Shown in pieces: positions 8,644 to 18,586 of a stretch of DNA of 56,399 nucleotides. Made by a program: the position numbers and the translations under genes. Positions within the stretch are counted from its first letter, which is position 1; each line of letters begins with the position of its first letter. The DNA comes from Selenomonadaceae bacterium (GTDB lineage: Bacteria > Bacillota > Negativicutes > Selenomonadales > Selenomonadaceae). Location of the stretch: contig JAFUTY010000011.1 of assembly GCA_017484005.1 (NCBI GenBank), positions 1 through 56,399 on the forward strand. The letters are read 5' to 3'. The notes under the pieces were generated by a model that worked only from the letters and a program-made list of their open reading frames with translations, had not been told where the DNA came from and made no database searches.

Positions 8644-9360
8644 ATGCGAATTCTGTTTAGCATTATCGGAATCCTATTTGCATGGGAAATTTTTTCGATA
8701 GCGATCGATCTTCCAATCGTTCCAGAGCCGATCGATGTTTTTTTGACGCTCGGAAAAATTTTCGCCGATGAAATTTCAATTCATGCGATTCATTCAATCG
8801 GGAGAATTTTGGCAGGATTGATAATCGCCATCGCAATTGGATTTCCGATTGGAGTTCTACTCGGGAGAAATTCAAAACTCGATCGAATTTTCGCGCCGAC
8901 AATTTATCTAACTTATCCAATTCCAAAAATCGCACTTCTGCCGATAGCGATGCTCCTCCTCGGAATCGGTGAATCCTCGAAAATTTTTTTGATCACATTG
9001 ATAATCGTGTTTCAAATTTTAATTTCAGTGAGAGATTCGACAAAAAAAATCCCGACGGAATATTTTGAGCCGCTGATTTCGCTCGGAGCAGATCGATTCG
9101 AGGTTTTTCGCTCAATTATATTCCCCGCAGTCCTTCCGGAGTTTTTAACTTCGATTAGAATCTCACTCGCAACGGCAATTTCAGTTTTATTTTTCACCGA
9201 AACTTTCGGAACAGAATTTGGAATGGGATTTTATATTTTTGACGCGTGGCAGCGAATCGATTATCTCGAAATGTATTCTGGAATTGTCGTGTTGAGTCTG
9301 ATAGGGCTTGCGATGTTTGTTCTGATCGATTTGATCGAAAAAATTTTGGTGAAGTGGTGA
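8644..9360 (+). CDS. ABC transporter permease (SsuC/TauC-like)
   Basis: 238 residues with about six membrane segments and the BPD_transp_1 loop LGADRFEVFRSIIFPAVLP, which docks the ATPase. It matches the lipoprotein and ATPase encoded at 3207-4758, and no other partner is visible. ATG 8644 has GGAG (8635-8638) six bases upstream. Only 34 bases separate it from the divergent restriction-modification gene, leaving no obvious room for a promoter, so its expression depends on readthrough or on a promoter inside that gene. The simplest reading is an original lipoprotein-ATPase-permease operon split by insertion. Confidence 0.85.
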   Translation: MRILFSIIGILFAWEIFSIAIDLPIVPEPIDVFLTLGKIFADEISIHAIHSIGRILAGLIIAIAIGFPIGVLLGRNSKLDRIFAPTIYLTYPIPKIALLPIAMLLLGIGESSKIFLITLIIVFQILISVRDSTKKIPTEYFEPLISLGADRFEVFRSIIFPAVLPEFLTSIRISLATAISVLFFTETFGTEFGMGFYIFDAWQRIDYLEMYSGIVVLSLIGLAMFVLIDLIEKILVKW

Positions 9361-9365
9361 TTCGA

Positions 9366-9545
9366 ATGAGATTTTTAATTTTCATCTGCATCGGATTAAT
9401 TTCATTCGCCTTGATTCCGCCGAAACAAATTCCTCCTCCAAAACCGCCAAAGCATCTCGAGCCATATAAGCCGCCGAAAATTCAACTGCCAAATCCTGAT
9501 GGGCGTCCTCCAGATCAACCGCCCGCCTATCCTCCAAAAAAATGA
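9366..9545 (+). CDS. Small proline-rich exported or membrane-anchored protein
   Basis: 59 residues. One hydrophobic N-terminal segment (FLIFICIGLISFALI) is followed by about 40 residues rich in Pro and Lys (PPKQIPPPKPPKHLEPYKPP). No lipobox and no known domain. It starts 5 bases after the permease stop, with a weak GGTGA, so it is probably co-transcribed with it. The similar composition of the next gene suggests related envelope roles. Function unknown. Confidence 0.5.
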   Translation: MRFLIFICIGLISFALIPPKQIPPPKPPKHLEPYKPPKIQLPNPDGRPPDQPPAYPPKK

Positions 9546-9587
9546 ATTTTATAATTCGTGTTTAATGAAAATTCGTCGTGAATTCTG

Positions 9588-9593
9588 TATAAT
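9588..9593 (+). promoter_or_regulatory. Probable -10 element of the PPR-repeat secreted protein gene
   Basis: A perfect TATAAT preceded by TG lies 35 bases before the TTG start at 9629. No convincing -35 box is present at the usual spacing, so this rests on the -10 alone. Confidence 0.4.
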
Positions 9594-9628
9594 TTTCCCA
9601 GAATCGAAATGAAAGGAGATGAGTTGCA

Positions 9629-9991
9629 TTGAAAAGATTCGCAGTGTTAGCTGTCGCGGGAGTTGCAGCATTTGGATTCTCCGGAAATGTTCAAGCCGCG
9701 GAAGTCGATTCTGATATCACTATTGAATCTGGAATCGATTCCGAAAATCTTTCCGATTGGCACAAGATTCGCGATGGAATTTTAGGGCGAGACAAACATA
9801 AATATGATCGAGATCGCGATCGTCGTCCTCCACCGCCTCCGCCTCGACGTCCACCTCCACCACCTCCTCCAGGTTATGACAGAGATAGACGTCCTCCTCC
9901 AGATTATCATCGTCCGCCGCCTCCTCCACCTCGATACGATCGAGATAGAGATCGCAGACCTCCTCCACCACCACCTCCACGCAGATGGTGA
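9629..9991 (+). CDS. Secreted Asp-Arg/polyproline repeat protein
   Basis: 120 residues. The signal peptide (RFAVLAVAGVAAFGFSGNVQA) ends in an AxA-type site. After about 35 acidic residues the rest is low complexity: imperfect repeats of YDRDRDRRPPPPPPRR separated by PPPPPPPGYDRDRR and PPPDYHRPPPPPP. Long polyproline stretches would form a stiff PPII rod and would need EF-P to be translated. The start is TTG at 9629 with AAAGGAG (9612-9618). A strong terminator follows. Similar repeats occur in poorly understood exported Negativicutes proteins; function unknown. Confidence 0.65.
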   Translation: MKRFAVLAVAGVAAFGFSGNVQAAEVDSDITIESGIDSENLSDWHKIRDGILGRDKHKYDRDRDRRPPPPPPRRPPPPPPPGYDRDRRPPPDYHRPPPPPPRYDRDRDRRPPPPPPPRRW

Positions 9992-10002
9992 TTCGGAAAT
10001 AG

Positions 10003-10052
10003 AAAAGATCCCCCGACAGATCGTTCAATGATCTATCGGGGGATCTTTTTTT
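10003..10052 (-). terminator. Intrinsic terminator between convergent genes
   Basis: Twenty-base arms (10003-10022 and 10030-10049) with a 7-base loop. In minus-strand RNA the single imperfect position is a G-U wobble, in plus-strand RNA a C-A mismatch, so it fits the diguanylate cyclase transcript best, but T runs flank both sides and it may also end the proline-rich gene. Confidence 0.85.
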
Positions 10053-11655
10053 ATTCGTGAAAAACTGTAATTCGATCGAGACAGAATCCATCGCGCCCTT
10101 TTCGTTTCACTTGATACAGCGATTTGTCTGCCGAATCGAAAAGCGTTTCATAATCAATTCCATCTTGAAGAGCAATTGCAACTCCAATGCTCGCTGTGAT
10201 ATTTGTTGACTCGCCATCAATTTGTAAATTTTTTGCGACTTGTAAAATCTGTGATGCCTTCCGCGGAATGAAATCTTGATTTTGGATATTCGGGAGCAGC
10301 ACGACAAATTCATCGCCGCCAAATCTCCCAATGAAATCGCTGGATCGAAAAAGTCCCTTCAACTTCTTCGAAAACTCCTGCAAAATTTTATCGCCGTATT
10401 GATGCCCGCGAGTATCATTCGCCTCTTTGAAATGATCCAAATCGATGATGAAAAGTGCCATTGGATGATCTTCGTCAACAGTTCGAAGATTTGTCCGACA
10501 GATTTTTTCCATTGTGATTTTGTTGAGCAAATGCGTGAGTTGATCCGTTTCCGATTCTTCACGCAATGCATTCGCTGAAGTCTTGATATGCTCGACTGCT
10601 GTCACCATTTGAGCGACTTCATCGTCCGTTGACGTTTCAGAAATGACTTTTCGATCGTGATTTGCGACGTTGAGCATGACTCGATTCAATGCAACTATCG
10701 GCTGCGCAATTCTATCCGCAATAAAATACGTCGCGACACTGATTAAAAGTAAAAGCGCGATTCCGCATGCTCCTGCGAAAAATGCTCCGCTGTAAACTTT
10801 TTGCATGATGTAACTGCCTGGCTGAACTGTGACAATTGCCCAGCCTGTCGATTGATTTTTTGAAAAACTGACAAGCGACTCCTCGTCATCGATTATCGTT
10901 CGACTGTGTCCAGTCTCACCAGTCAACGCTCGATTGACAAAACTATAATCGCTTAAATCGAGCCGATTCTCTTCAGTTTTCACCGGATGAGATGAATGTG
11001 CTATCAAACGTCCTTCTCTATCCAAAACAAAAACTCGAGTGTTTTCAGTGGCAAGCGATTCGACAAATTCCTGAAGTTCACTGAGATCATAATCGCGCTG
11101 AATCAATCCGATAACTTTTCCATCGTCGCTGAAAATTGGAACTTCGACAACAGAGATAAATCGACCAGTCGCAAGGCTCGTGACAACTTCCGAGATCGCC
11201 TCGCTTCCATTCATCGCATCCCAAAAATATTTTCGTTGATTCACATTGACTGGCTCTAATCCATCGGTGCGAATGAGCTGCTGTGCATCTGTGTTCGTGA
11301 CAATCATATTATTATTGTCGCCGAAGATGTCATTGGAACTTTGGAGCAGCTGTTCCGTGACAGAAAAATTATCTATGTCTGGAACTCTGCTGCCGTCTGG
11401 ATCTAGCAGATAATGCTTGACGATTGGATTTTTTGCCAGCGTGCGGAGCATGTAAAGATTTTTCTCATACAGTTCGGAAATTTTTTCTCGAGCGAGACGA
11501 TTTCGAAGATCCCCTTCTTTTTCAACATTTTCCTGCGCGTCGGAAATCATATTCATCGCGTTCATAACAATCGCAAGAATCAGCGGAATCGTGCTAATCA
11601 GCATGAAGAAAAAAATCAATTTTGCTTTGAAACTTTTAGGCAGACTTCTTTTCAT
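10051..11655 (-). CDS. Membrane diguanylate cyclase with dCache-type sensor
   Basis: 534 residues. A first membrane helix at about 12-32, an extracytoplasmic dCache-like sensor (about 35-285), a second helix (about 288-315), a HAMP linker (315-365) and a GGDEF domain (375-530). The active-site loop is RFGGDEF, intact, and an RSSD inhibitory site lies five residues before GGDEF, so product inhibition by c-di-GMP is expected. It converts two GTP to c-di-GMP in response to an external small molecule, which for dCache is often an amino or carboxylic acid. ATG 11655 has GAGGA upstream. It sits alone between two terminators. Confidence 0.9.
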   Translation of the reverse strand: MKRSLPKSFKAKLIFFFMLISTIPLILAIVMNAMNMISDAQENVEKEGDLRNRLAREKISELYEKNLYMLRTLAKNPIVKHYLLDPDGSRVPDIDNFSVTEQLLQSSNDIFGDNNNMIVTNTDAQQLIRTDGLEPVNVNQRKYFWDAMNGSEAISEVVTSLATGRFISVVEVPIFSDDGKVIGLIQRDYDLSELQEFVESLATENTRVFVLDREGRLIAHSSHPVKTEENRLDLSDYSFVNRALTGETGHSRTIIDDEESLVSFSKNQSTGWAIVTVQPGSYIMQKVYSGAFFAGACGIALLLLISVATYFIADRIAQPIVALNRVMLNVANHDRKVISETSTDDEVAQMVTAVEHIKTSANALREESETDQLTHLLNKITMEKICRTNLRTVDEDHPMALFIIDLDHFKEANDTRGHQYGDKILQEFSKKLKGLFRSSDFIGRFGGDEFVVLLPNIQNQDFIPRKASQILQVAKNLQIDGESTNITASIGVAIALQDGIDYETLFDSADKSLYQVKRKGRDGFCLDRITVFHE

Positions 11656-11710
11656 TTTGTATCCTCAACAGAATTAACCGACTAAAAAATTTTAACATCT
11701 TTCTGAACGC

Positions 11711-11750
11711 AAAAAAAGATCCCCAGATCGTTTTTGATCCAGGGATCTCT
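11711..11750 (-). terminator. Intrinsic terminator downstream of the DJ-1/PfpI gene
   Basis: Thirteen-base arms 11717-11729 and 11736-11748 with two positions that are G-U wobbles in minus-strand RNA, followed in that direction by seven T. It isolates the diguanylate cyclase from the gene upstream. Confidence 0.8.
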
Positions 11751-11764
11751 TTTTGTTGAGCGAT

Positions 11765-12610
11765 TTATTCTGATAGAGCTTTTTCCATTTCCTTTGCCAA
11801 CTCTAAATCTGATGCGGGATTTTGACCGGTGATAAGTTCACGATCACGAATGACGTTGCATTGGAAAAGATTGCCCTCGACCATGATTCCGCCCGCGATT
11901 TGTAAAGCCTGCTCAACATGGAAAGGCATTTCAGTTCCCATCGCAACTTCTCCAGACCATTCTTCAGCATCCGAGAAAATTGTCATTCGATAGCCGCTGT
12001 AGATCCAATCCTTCGCCGCTTCCGTAGCTCCTTGAGGATCTCTTTCAACTAACGCTTTGCGATAATCTTTAGCATTTGGAAGAGCCGCCAAAGCTGCGAT
12101 TGGTCCATGGCAGATAAATGCAGTCGGTTTTCCTGCGTCATGGAAATAGCGAAGCATCGCGCCGAGTTCTTCATCCTGCATTAAATCAACCATTGGAGCA
12201 TGACCGCCTGGAACAAAAATTCCTGCATATTTATCCAAGCCGTCATTAATGATCGATTTAAAAGATTTTGGTTTCAATTTTTTGACGAAAGATTCAGCTT
12301 TAGCGCGAGCTTTATCGTCGCCGTTGAAAAACATCTTGTCATTGGAACTTTTATCCATTACTGGAACGCCGCCATCTGGTGTTGCGAGAACAATTTCATA
12401 ACCTTTTTCAGCCAAATACTGCGCAGGGACAGCGAATTCATTGAGGAAGAATCCCACATTCATAGTAGTTCCATTGGCAAGTACAAGTTTATCCTGACAA
12501 GATGCTACCACGATGATTTTGCCTTTGTTTTTAGCAGCTTCAGAATGACTTGCAAAAATCATTGGAATCAAAAGCAGGACTGCCAATACAATTTTGAAAA
12601 ATCGATTCAC
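11765..12610 (-). CDS. Exported DJ-1/PfpI family protein (class I glutamine amidotransferase-like)
   Basis: 281 residues. A signal-like hydrophobic N-terminus (FFKIVLAVLLLIPMIFA) precedes a DJ-1/PfpI domain (31-280). AFICHGPIAAL holds the nucleophile-elbow Cys167-His168, and FVPGGHAPM is the family loop. Homologues include chaperones, glyoxalases and proteases; activity here is unknown, and export is uncommon for the family. I prefer the GTG at 12610, which has AAGGAAG ten bases upstream; ATG 12631 lies directly against the enolase terminator with no ribosome site. It follows eno on the same strand, separated by a terminator and a tandem repeat. Confidence 0.75.
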   Translation of the reverse strand: MNRFFKIVLAVLLLIPMIFASHSEAAKNKGKIIVVASCQDKLVLANGTTMNVGFFLNEFAVPAQYLAEKGYEIVLATPDGGVPVMDKSSNDKMFFNGDDKARAKAESFVKKLKPKSFKSIINDGLDKYAGIFVPGGHAPMVDLMQDEELGAMLRYFHDAGKPTAFICHGPIAALAALPNAKDYRKALVERDPQGATEAAKDWIYSGYRMTIFSDAEEWSGEVAMGTEMPFHVEQALQIAGGIMVEGNLFQCNVIRDRELITGQNPASDLELAKEMEKALSE

Positions 12611-12632
12611 ATCATTCACTTCCTTAAACATA

Positions 12633-12674
12633 AAAAGGGATCTCTCGACCACCTCTGATCGAGAGATCCCTTTT
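12633..12674 (-). terminator. Perfect 16-bp terminator hairpin downstream of enolase
   Basis: Arms AAAAGGGATCTCTCGA (12633-12648) and its exact complement (12659-12674) around a 10-base loop, A/T runs on both sides. In the transcript direction it ends eno, yet it lies only about 8 bases before the ribosome site of the DJ-1/PfpI gene. Confidence 0.85.
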
Positions 12675-12717
12675 CGATTGAGAGATCCCTTTTCGATTGA
12701 GAGATCCCTCTTTGATT
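12661..12717. repeat. Three tandem copies of a 19-bp unit containing one terminator arm
   Basis: GAGAGATCCCTTTTCGATT occurs at 12661-12679 and 12680-12698 exactly, and at 12699-12717 with CTTTG in place of TTTCG. The first copy supplies most of the right arm of the terminator, so the array offers alternative right arms to one left arm. Probably slipped-strand duplication. Confidence 0.9.
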
Positions 12718-12741
12718 GAGATGATTTATTGCGACAAAGAA

Positions 12742-14082
<1,341 letters not shown>

Positions 14083-14093
14083 CTATGATTGAG

Positions 14094-14122
14094 ATTATAG
14101 CACCGTGAAAAGTCGCTCGCAA
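14094..14122 (-). promoter_or_regulatory. Sigma-A promoter of enolase
   Basis: On the minus strand TTGCGA (14122-14117), a 17-base spacer and a perfect TATAAT (14099-14094), 48 bases before the enolase ATG. Confidence 0.7.
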
Positions 14123-14156
14123 CAGAATTTCAGAAAATTTCAATTCACATTTTCGA

Positions 14157-15152
14157 TTAATGCTCGCGATATTTTTTGAAAAATTGATCCAGTCTTTCTG
14201 CCGCTCGATGTATTTCATCAACGCGCTTGAGATCCTTTGCCGCTAGATCAAATTTTCCGATTGATTGATATGCTTTAGCTCTTCCCTCGTGAGATTCTAA
14301 AAATTCCTCATATGAAACTTCGAACACATCAATCACGTAAGAAAAATCTTCGATCGCCAAATCGAAATCTCCACGCGCTAAATATGTTTCGCCGCGATCA
14401 CAATAATAAGTCGTGTCATCAGTCATCTCAATACAGATTGTGAAATCTGAAATCGCTCGATTGTAATCTCTTTTTTTCATGTAGAGATATCCTCGATTTG
14501 CATAATCCCAGAATTCATGCTCCTCTTCAATTTTGCGAGTCAATTTCTCAATTTCATGATTCAGCTCCTCGCTAGTTCTTTCATGAAAATTTCTCGGCTC
14601 TCTAATCGGTGGAGATAATTCGATCTTTCGAGCTTTATCCAAATCATTTTTCGCAAGATCAAATTCACCGAGTGCTTGATATGCCTTCGCTCGATATTCA
14701 TGATAAGCCGCAGTGATATATCCGCGATCAATTGCATTATCAAAATCATACAAAGCGAGTTCAAATTTTCCCTGGTCGAGATATTTTTTGCCGCGCTCGA
14801 AAAATTCTTCTGCAGTTCGAGGAATCTGTTTCAATCGATTCACTTTCTCGAGATCCTCAGCCGCATGCGCAAGATCTCCCTTCAATCGATACGCTTTCTC
14901 TCGACCTTCGTAAGATATTGGATAAGCATCGTCAACATCAAAATCTCCAAGTCGATCGATGCATGCGGTGAAATCTGTAATTGCAAGCTCGAATTCTCCA
15001 ATCGCGAGATATGCTTTGCCTCGAAGATGTAAACAATCAGCTTCCACTGAATCGATTCGAAGTGATCGAGTGAAATTTTGAATCGCTAGATCATATTTTC
15101 CCTGTTTCATGAATTCTTCGCCGCGTTTTTCAAGTTGATATTGCCAATTCAT
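14157..15152 (-). CDS. Cytosolic TPR-repeat protein
   Basis: 331 residues with no signal peptide. Two blocks of TPR-like helix pairs (about 1-180 and 215-325) carry recurring motifs such as GKYDLAIQNFTRSL, GEFELAITDF, RDYNRAISDF and GDFDLAIEDF, joined by a charged helix near 185-215. It is probably a protein-interaction scaffold. Its ATG overlaps the stop of the radical SAM gene (ATGA), so the two are translated together. It is a different protein from the secreted TPR gene at 4750 but shares the repeat style. Confidence 0.75.
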   Translation of the reverse strand: MNWQYQLEKRGEEFMKQGKYDLAIQNFTRSLRIDSVEADCLHLRGKAYLAIGEFELAITDFTACIDRLGDFDVDDAYPISYEGREKAYRLKGDLAHAAEDLEKVNRLKQIPRTAEEFFERGKKYLDQGKFELALYDFDNAIDRGYITAAYHEYRAKAYQALGEFDLAKNDLDKARKIELSPPIREPRNFHERTSEELNHEIEKLTRKIEEEHEFWDYANRGYLYMKKRDYNRAISDFTICIEMTDDTTYYCDRGETYLARGDFDLAIEDFSYVIDVFEVSYEEFLESHEGRAKAYQSIGKFDLAAKDLKRVDEIHRAAERLDQFFKKYREH

Positions 15153-17713
15153 GATTCACACTCCAAAAGATCAATTCCGTCGCGAGTTAGATTCAATCGA
15201 TGAATTCGCGAATCCTCAATTCGAATTGGAAGAGCAAATTGATCCTTCAACGCGCGAATCACTTCCATCGGTTTGATACTTCCATCGACTGGAGAAATTT
15301 TGACCTCGAATCGCAAAATCAATTCAGAATCGCAAATCTCAAATTCAATTTTAGATTCGAGAAATTTTTTCAGATCGATCGTCTTTCGATTTTTTGGAGT
15401 CACTCGATCAATTAAAACTTCTGGAGCTCGATTAAATTCCGAGATCGATTTTTCAATTCCAGAATCGAGAATTGGAACTCGAATTTCGAATTTGGATCGA
15501 TTTGCAAGTTCAGTCAGCGATTTCATTTTTCCATCGATCAATTTCACTTCGAGGATTTTTAGACTATTTGGACTCGATTCGTTCAAATTTTCTCGAACGA
15601 TCTCCGGCTCGATTCGCTGAGTCAATATGAATTCCATATATTCCGCGTCGCTGGTGATTCCAACTCCCAAAGCCGTCGCGAGCGATAATCGCATGTGAGG
15701 ATGAAATCCTTCCGAATACATGATTGGAAGTTTCGACCGCTGTATCGATTTCATTATCAAATTCATGAAATCCAAATGCCCGAGCACTGATATCGATTCG
15801 CCTTTCGATATTCTTGCTCGATAGACAAATCTTCCGCTGGATATATCTTCCGCGGGAGATTTTTTTAATTTGGAAGGAATCGATTCGCCGAAATGATCGA
15901 TCACTTTCGCGTTGAGATTTGGACAGATTTCACATCCTTGACAAACTCCGCGCCGACAATCTGAAGTCGTCTTTGCATTTTGAGATTTCTTCCACTCTCG
16001 CAACAAAAATTCTCTCGAAACTCCAGGAGTTGTATGTTCCCACGGCAATGAATCCTCAAAATCGAAGTGAGTTTTCAAATCGATTCCGCACTCCTCGAAT
16101 GCTCGAATCCATAAATCATATTTGAAAAGATCTGACCAGCCATCGAATTTTGCACCGAGTTTCCATGCCGTCTCGATAACTTGCGACATTCGACGATCGC
16201 CGCGCGCAATTGATCCTTCCAGCGTCGAAAGCCTTGCATCGTGATAATTGAAAATGATTGATCGATCGCGAATTTCATCTTTGAGAAGTTTTTGACGCCG
16301 CTCGAATTCCTCCAGCGGAATTTGATCAAACCATTGAAACGGTGTGAATGGCTTTGGAACAAAACATGCAACTGAAATTGTGACTTTGACTCTGCGATTC
16401 CGTTTGATTTCGAAATATTTATCGACGACTTTTTTAGCGAGATGCGCAATTCCACGAACATCCTCATTAGTTTCAGTCGGCAAGCCCATCATGAAATAGA
16501 GTTTGACCTGCTGCCAGCCATTTCGAAACGCTGATTCGCAGGCATCGAGCAGATTCGATTCCGTGACATTTTTATTAATGACGTCGCGAAGTCTTTGAGT
16601 TCCAGCTTCCGGCGCGAAAGTCAATCCAGATTTCCGAACTTGTCGAATTTTTTTCGCGAGCTCGATTGAAAATGAATCGATTCGAAGTGACGGAAGTGAC
16701 AGCGAGATTTTTTCAGATCGAAACTCTTCCATTAAATCATCGATTAATCGCGGAAGGCATGAATAATCTGCGCTTGAAAGTGATGTGAGTGAAATTGAAT
16801 CTTGACCTGATGAATCGATCAATCGACGAGCCATCTGTCGCAAATTCGATTCGGATCTCTCGCGCACTGGACGATAACAGATTCCAGCTTGACAGAATCT
16901 ACAGCCGCGCGAGCATCCTCTAAACAGCTCGAGCATGATTCGATTATGCACGATATCAAGATATGGAACGATTGGATTTTCAACGCTCGAAACTGAATCC
17001 ATGTCCTTGACGATCCGTTTTAGAATTTTCAATGGAGCTTTGGGATGAATTGGATCGAGCCGGAAAAATTTTCCATCGATATAACTCGGCTCATAAAAAC
17101 TCGGCACATAGATTCCATCGATATTTAACAGCGATTCGAGAAATTTTTTTCGATCGTTTGATCCACTTTCCTTCCAATTAATATAGTGCTCGACAACTTC
17201 GCCGAGAATCTCCTCGCCTTCTCCAACAACGAAGAAATCGAAAAACTCTGCAACAGGCTCGACGTTATAAACACATGGTCCTCCGCCGATGATGAATGGA
17301 TCTTCGATTGTTCGATCTTTAGAATGGATTGGAATTCCAGCGAGATCGAGCATGTTCAAGACGTTCGTTAAGATCATTTCATATTGCAAAGAGAATCCAA
17401 AGAGATCGAAATTTTTCACCGGCTCACGAGATTCAAGTGTGAATAGAGGAATTTTTCGATCGCGCATCAGATTTTCCATGTCAATCCATGGCGCGTAAAC
17501 TCTCTCGCATGCTGTATCTTGTCGCGAATTCAAAATCGAATAGAGAATCGCGAGTCCCAGATTTGACATTCCAACTTCATAAACATCCGGAAGAGCTAGT
17601 GCGAATTTGCAATCGACTTCATCGAGATTTTTTTTGACTGCATTGAATTCGCCGCCGGTGTATCGAGCTGGCTTTGATACTGACTGCAAAATCTCCTGAC
17701 TCAATTGAATCAA
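15149..17713 (-). CDS. TIGR03960-family radical SAM protein fused to a DUF2344 domain
   Basis: 854 residues. The first two thirds (about 1-600) hold a B12-binding-like start (CKFALALPDVYEVGMSNLGL), the radical SAM cluster motif CSRGCRFC and the SAM-binding FAPEAGTQRLRD. The last third, from about VYRARISKGESISVLGHLDF, is the DUF2344/TIGR03936 domain. The fused form is widespread in Firmicutes, often near RNase G or rplU; the substrate is unknown, and rRNA or tRNA modification has been suggested from context. TTG 17713 lies nine bases after AGGAG; the TTG at 17722 abuts it. A terminator ends 7 bases before that site. Confidence 0.85.
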   Translation of the reverse strand: MIQLSQEILQSVSKPARYTGGEFNAVKKNLDEVDCKFALALPDVYEVGMSNLGLAILYSILNSRQDTACERVYAPWIDMENLMRDRKIPLFTLESREPVKNFDLFGFSLQYEMILTNVLNMLDLAGIPIHSKDRTIEDPFIIGGGPCVYNVEPVAEFFDFFVVGEGEEILGEVVEHYINWKESGSNDRKKFLESLLNIDGIYVPSFYEPSYIDGKFFRLDPIHPKAPLKILKRIVKDMDSVSSVENPIVPYLDIVHNRIMLELFRGCSRGCRFCQAGICYRPVRERSESNLRQMARRLIDSSGQDSISLTSLSSADYSCLPRLIDDLMEEFRSEKISLSLPSLRIDSFSIELAKKIRQVRKSGLTFAPEAGTQRLRDVINKNVTESNLLDACESAFRNGWQQVKLYFMMGLPTETNEDVRGIAHLAKKVVDKYFEIKRNRRVKVTISVACFVPKPFTPFQWFDQIPLEEFERRQKLLKDEIRDRSIIFNYHDARLSTLEGSIARGDRRMSQVIETAWKLGAKFDGWSDLFKYDLWIRAFEECGIDLKTHFDFEDSLPWEHTTPGVSREFLLREWKKSQNAKTTSDCRRGVCQGCEICPNLNAKVIDHFGESIPSKLKKSPAEDISSGRFVYRARISKGESISVLGHLDFMNLIMKSIQRSKLPIMYSEGFHPHMRLSLATALGVGITSDAEYMEFILTQRIEPEIVRENLNESSPNSLKILEVKLIDGKMKSLTELANRSKFEIRVPILDSGIEKSISEFNRAPEVLIDRVTPKNRKTIDLKKFLESKIEFEICDSELILRFEVKISPVDGSIKPMEVIRALKDQFALPIRIEDSRIHRLNLTRDGIDLLECES

Positions 17714-17733
17714 AATGATCAACTCCTATCACG

Positions 17734-17766
17734 CAAAAAAAAATCCCCGATCGTTTGATCGAGGAT
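17734..17766 (-). terminator. Intrinsic terminator before the TIGR03960 gene
   Basis: Ten-base arms 17743-17752 and 17757-17766 (one G-U in minus-strand RNA), then nine consecutive T in that direction. It ends the transcript of the 17773 gene and almost touches the next ribosome site. Confidence 0.8.
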
Positions 17767-17772
17767 CTGATT

Positions 17773-18438
17773 TCATTTTTGTTTTGGCTGCCGCATCGAT
17801 TGACGCTCTGAATGAATCTCTTTGAATTTTCGACAAGCCGCCCGAAATAGAATTCTCAAATACTCCTCATCGAATTCAACATCTTCGAATGTGATGTTGA
17901 GCTCTTCGAATTCGATAACCTGCGTGCTCTCGATTTTCACCATGACTTTGCCGATTCCATGATAACTCTGATTTCCACCGCGGAAAATTTCTGCAGGAAA
18001 TGCAAATAACTTTCCGCAAAGATAGATATCATTAACTCCATCATCGAGCAAATCATAAACATCGTCAACATTGAATGCAACGTTATCAACTTTCTCGAGG
18101 TACTTGGGATCTTCCGTAAATTTTTTCAACAGATTCAGACGTCCAGCGCGCCATGCAGTTTCCTTCGGATCAACAATTTTGGGAATCTCTCGATATTCCA
18201 TTCCAAAAATATCGCAAATCTTGTGTTTGAGATCGACATCCTTGCGGTCGAGTTTGCTCAACAGCTCTGCCTCGTCGAACAGCCTCCAAAGTTTGAGCCA
18301 TTCCATGAGTCTGCCGTTGCGATAATAATCGAGCACTGTGTCGAGATCAAAATTATCTTGCAGTTCTTTGAGATTTCGAACCTCCGCGCCATTTTTCATA
18401 ACGAGCGGAAATCGAATCTTTTTTTCTCTCAGACTCAT
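17773..18438 (-). CDS. Conserved hypothetical protein with the NFDLDTVLDYY-type N-terminal motif
   Basis: 221 residues, soluble, acidic. The N-terminal part (FPLVMKNGAEVRNLKELQDN, then FDLDTVLDYYRNGRLMEWL) matches a short module I remember at the start of many Negativicutes and spirochaete proteins of varied architecture. The remainder (about 90-210) contains VNDIYLCGKLFAFPAEIF and VMVKIESTQVIEFEELNITFEDV and is not recognised. No catalytic motif or membrane segment. ATG 18438 has GGAGGTG upstream; a longer start at 18465 lacks one. Its terminator makes it a single-gene unit. Confidence 0.6.
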   Translation of the reverse strand: MSLREKKIRFPLVMKNGAEVRNLKELQDNFDLDTVLDYYRNGRLMEWLKLWRLFDEAELLSKLDRKDVDLKHKICDIFGMEYREIPKIVDPKETAWRAGRLNLLKKFTEDPKYLEKVDNVAFNVDDVYDLLDDGVNDIYLCGKLFAFPAEIFRGGNQSYHGIGKVMVKIESTQVIEFEELNITFEDVEFDEEYLRILFRAACRKFKEIHSERQSMRQPKQK

Positions 18439-18524
18439 TGTTGACACCTCCATTTTGAAAAACATTCTGACGCGATTGAGTTTATCATTTGAATGATTTT
18501 TTTACAATCTCTCGAACGGAAATG

Positions 18525-18566
18525 AAAAAAGATCCCCGACAGATCATCGCGATCTATCGGGGATTT
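18525..18566 (-). terminator. Intrinsic terminator after rubrerythrin
   Basis: Fourteen-base arms 18532-18545 and 18551-18564 with a 5-base loop and one G-U wobble in minus-strand RNA, then six T. It shares the arm GATCTATCGGGG with the hairpin at 10030. Confidence 0.85.
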
Positions 18567-18586
18567 CTTTCGTTCAGAATTCGAGA

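Noticed and set aside
9800..9985. Spaced direct repeats resembling a small CRISPR array
   Set aside because: The repeats keep a single reading frame (DRDRRPPPPPP) and have no unique spacers of even length.
9720..10091. Antisense frame opposite the polyproline gene
   Set aside because: It encodes Glu/Val-rich low complexity expected from the complement of proline codons, and spans the terminator.
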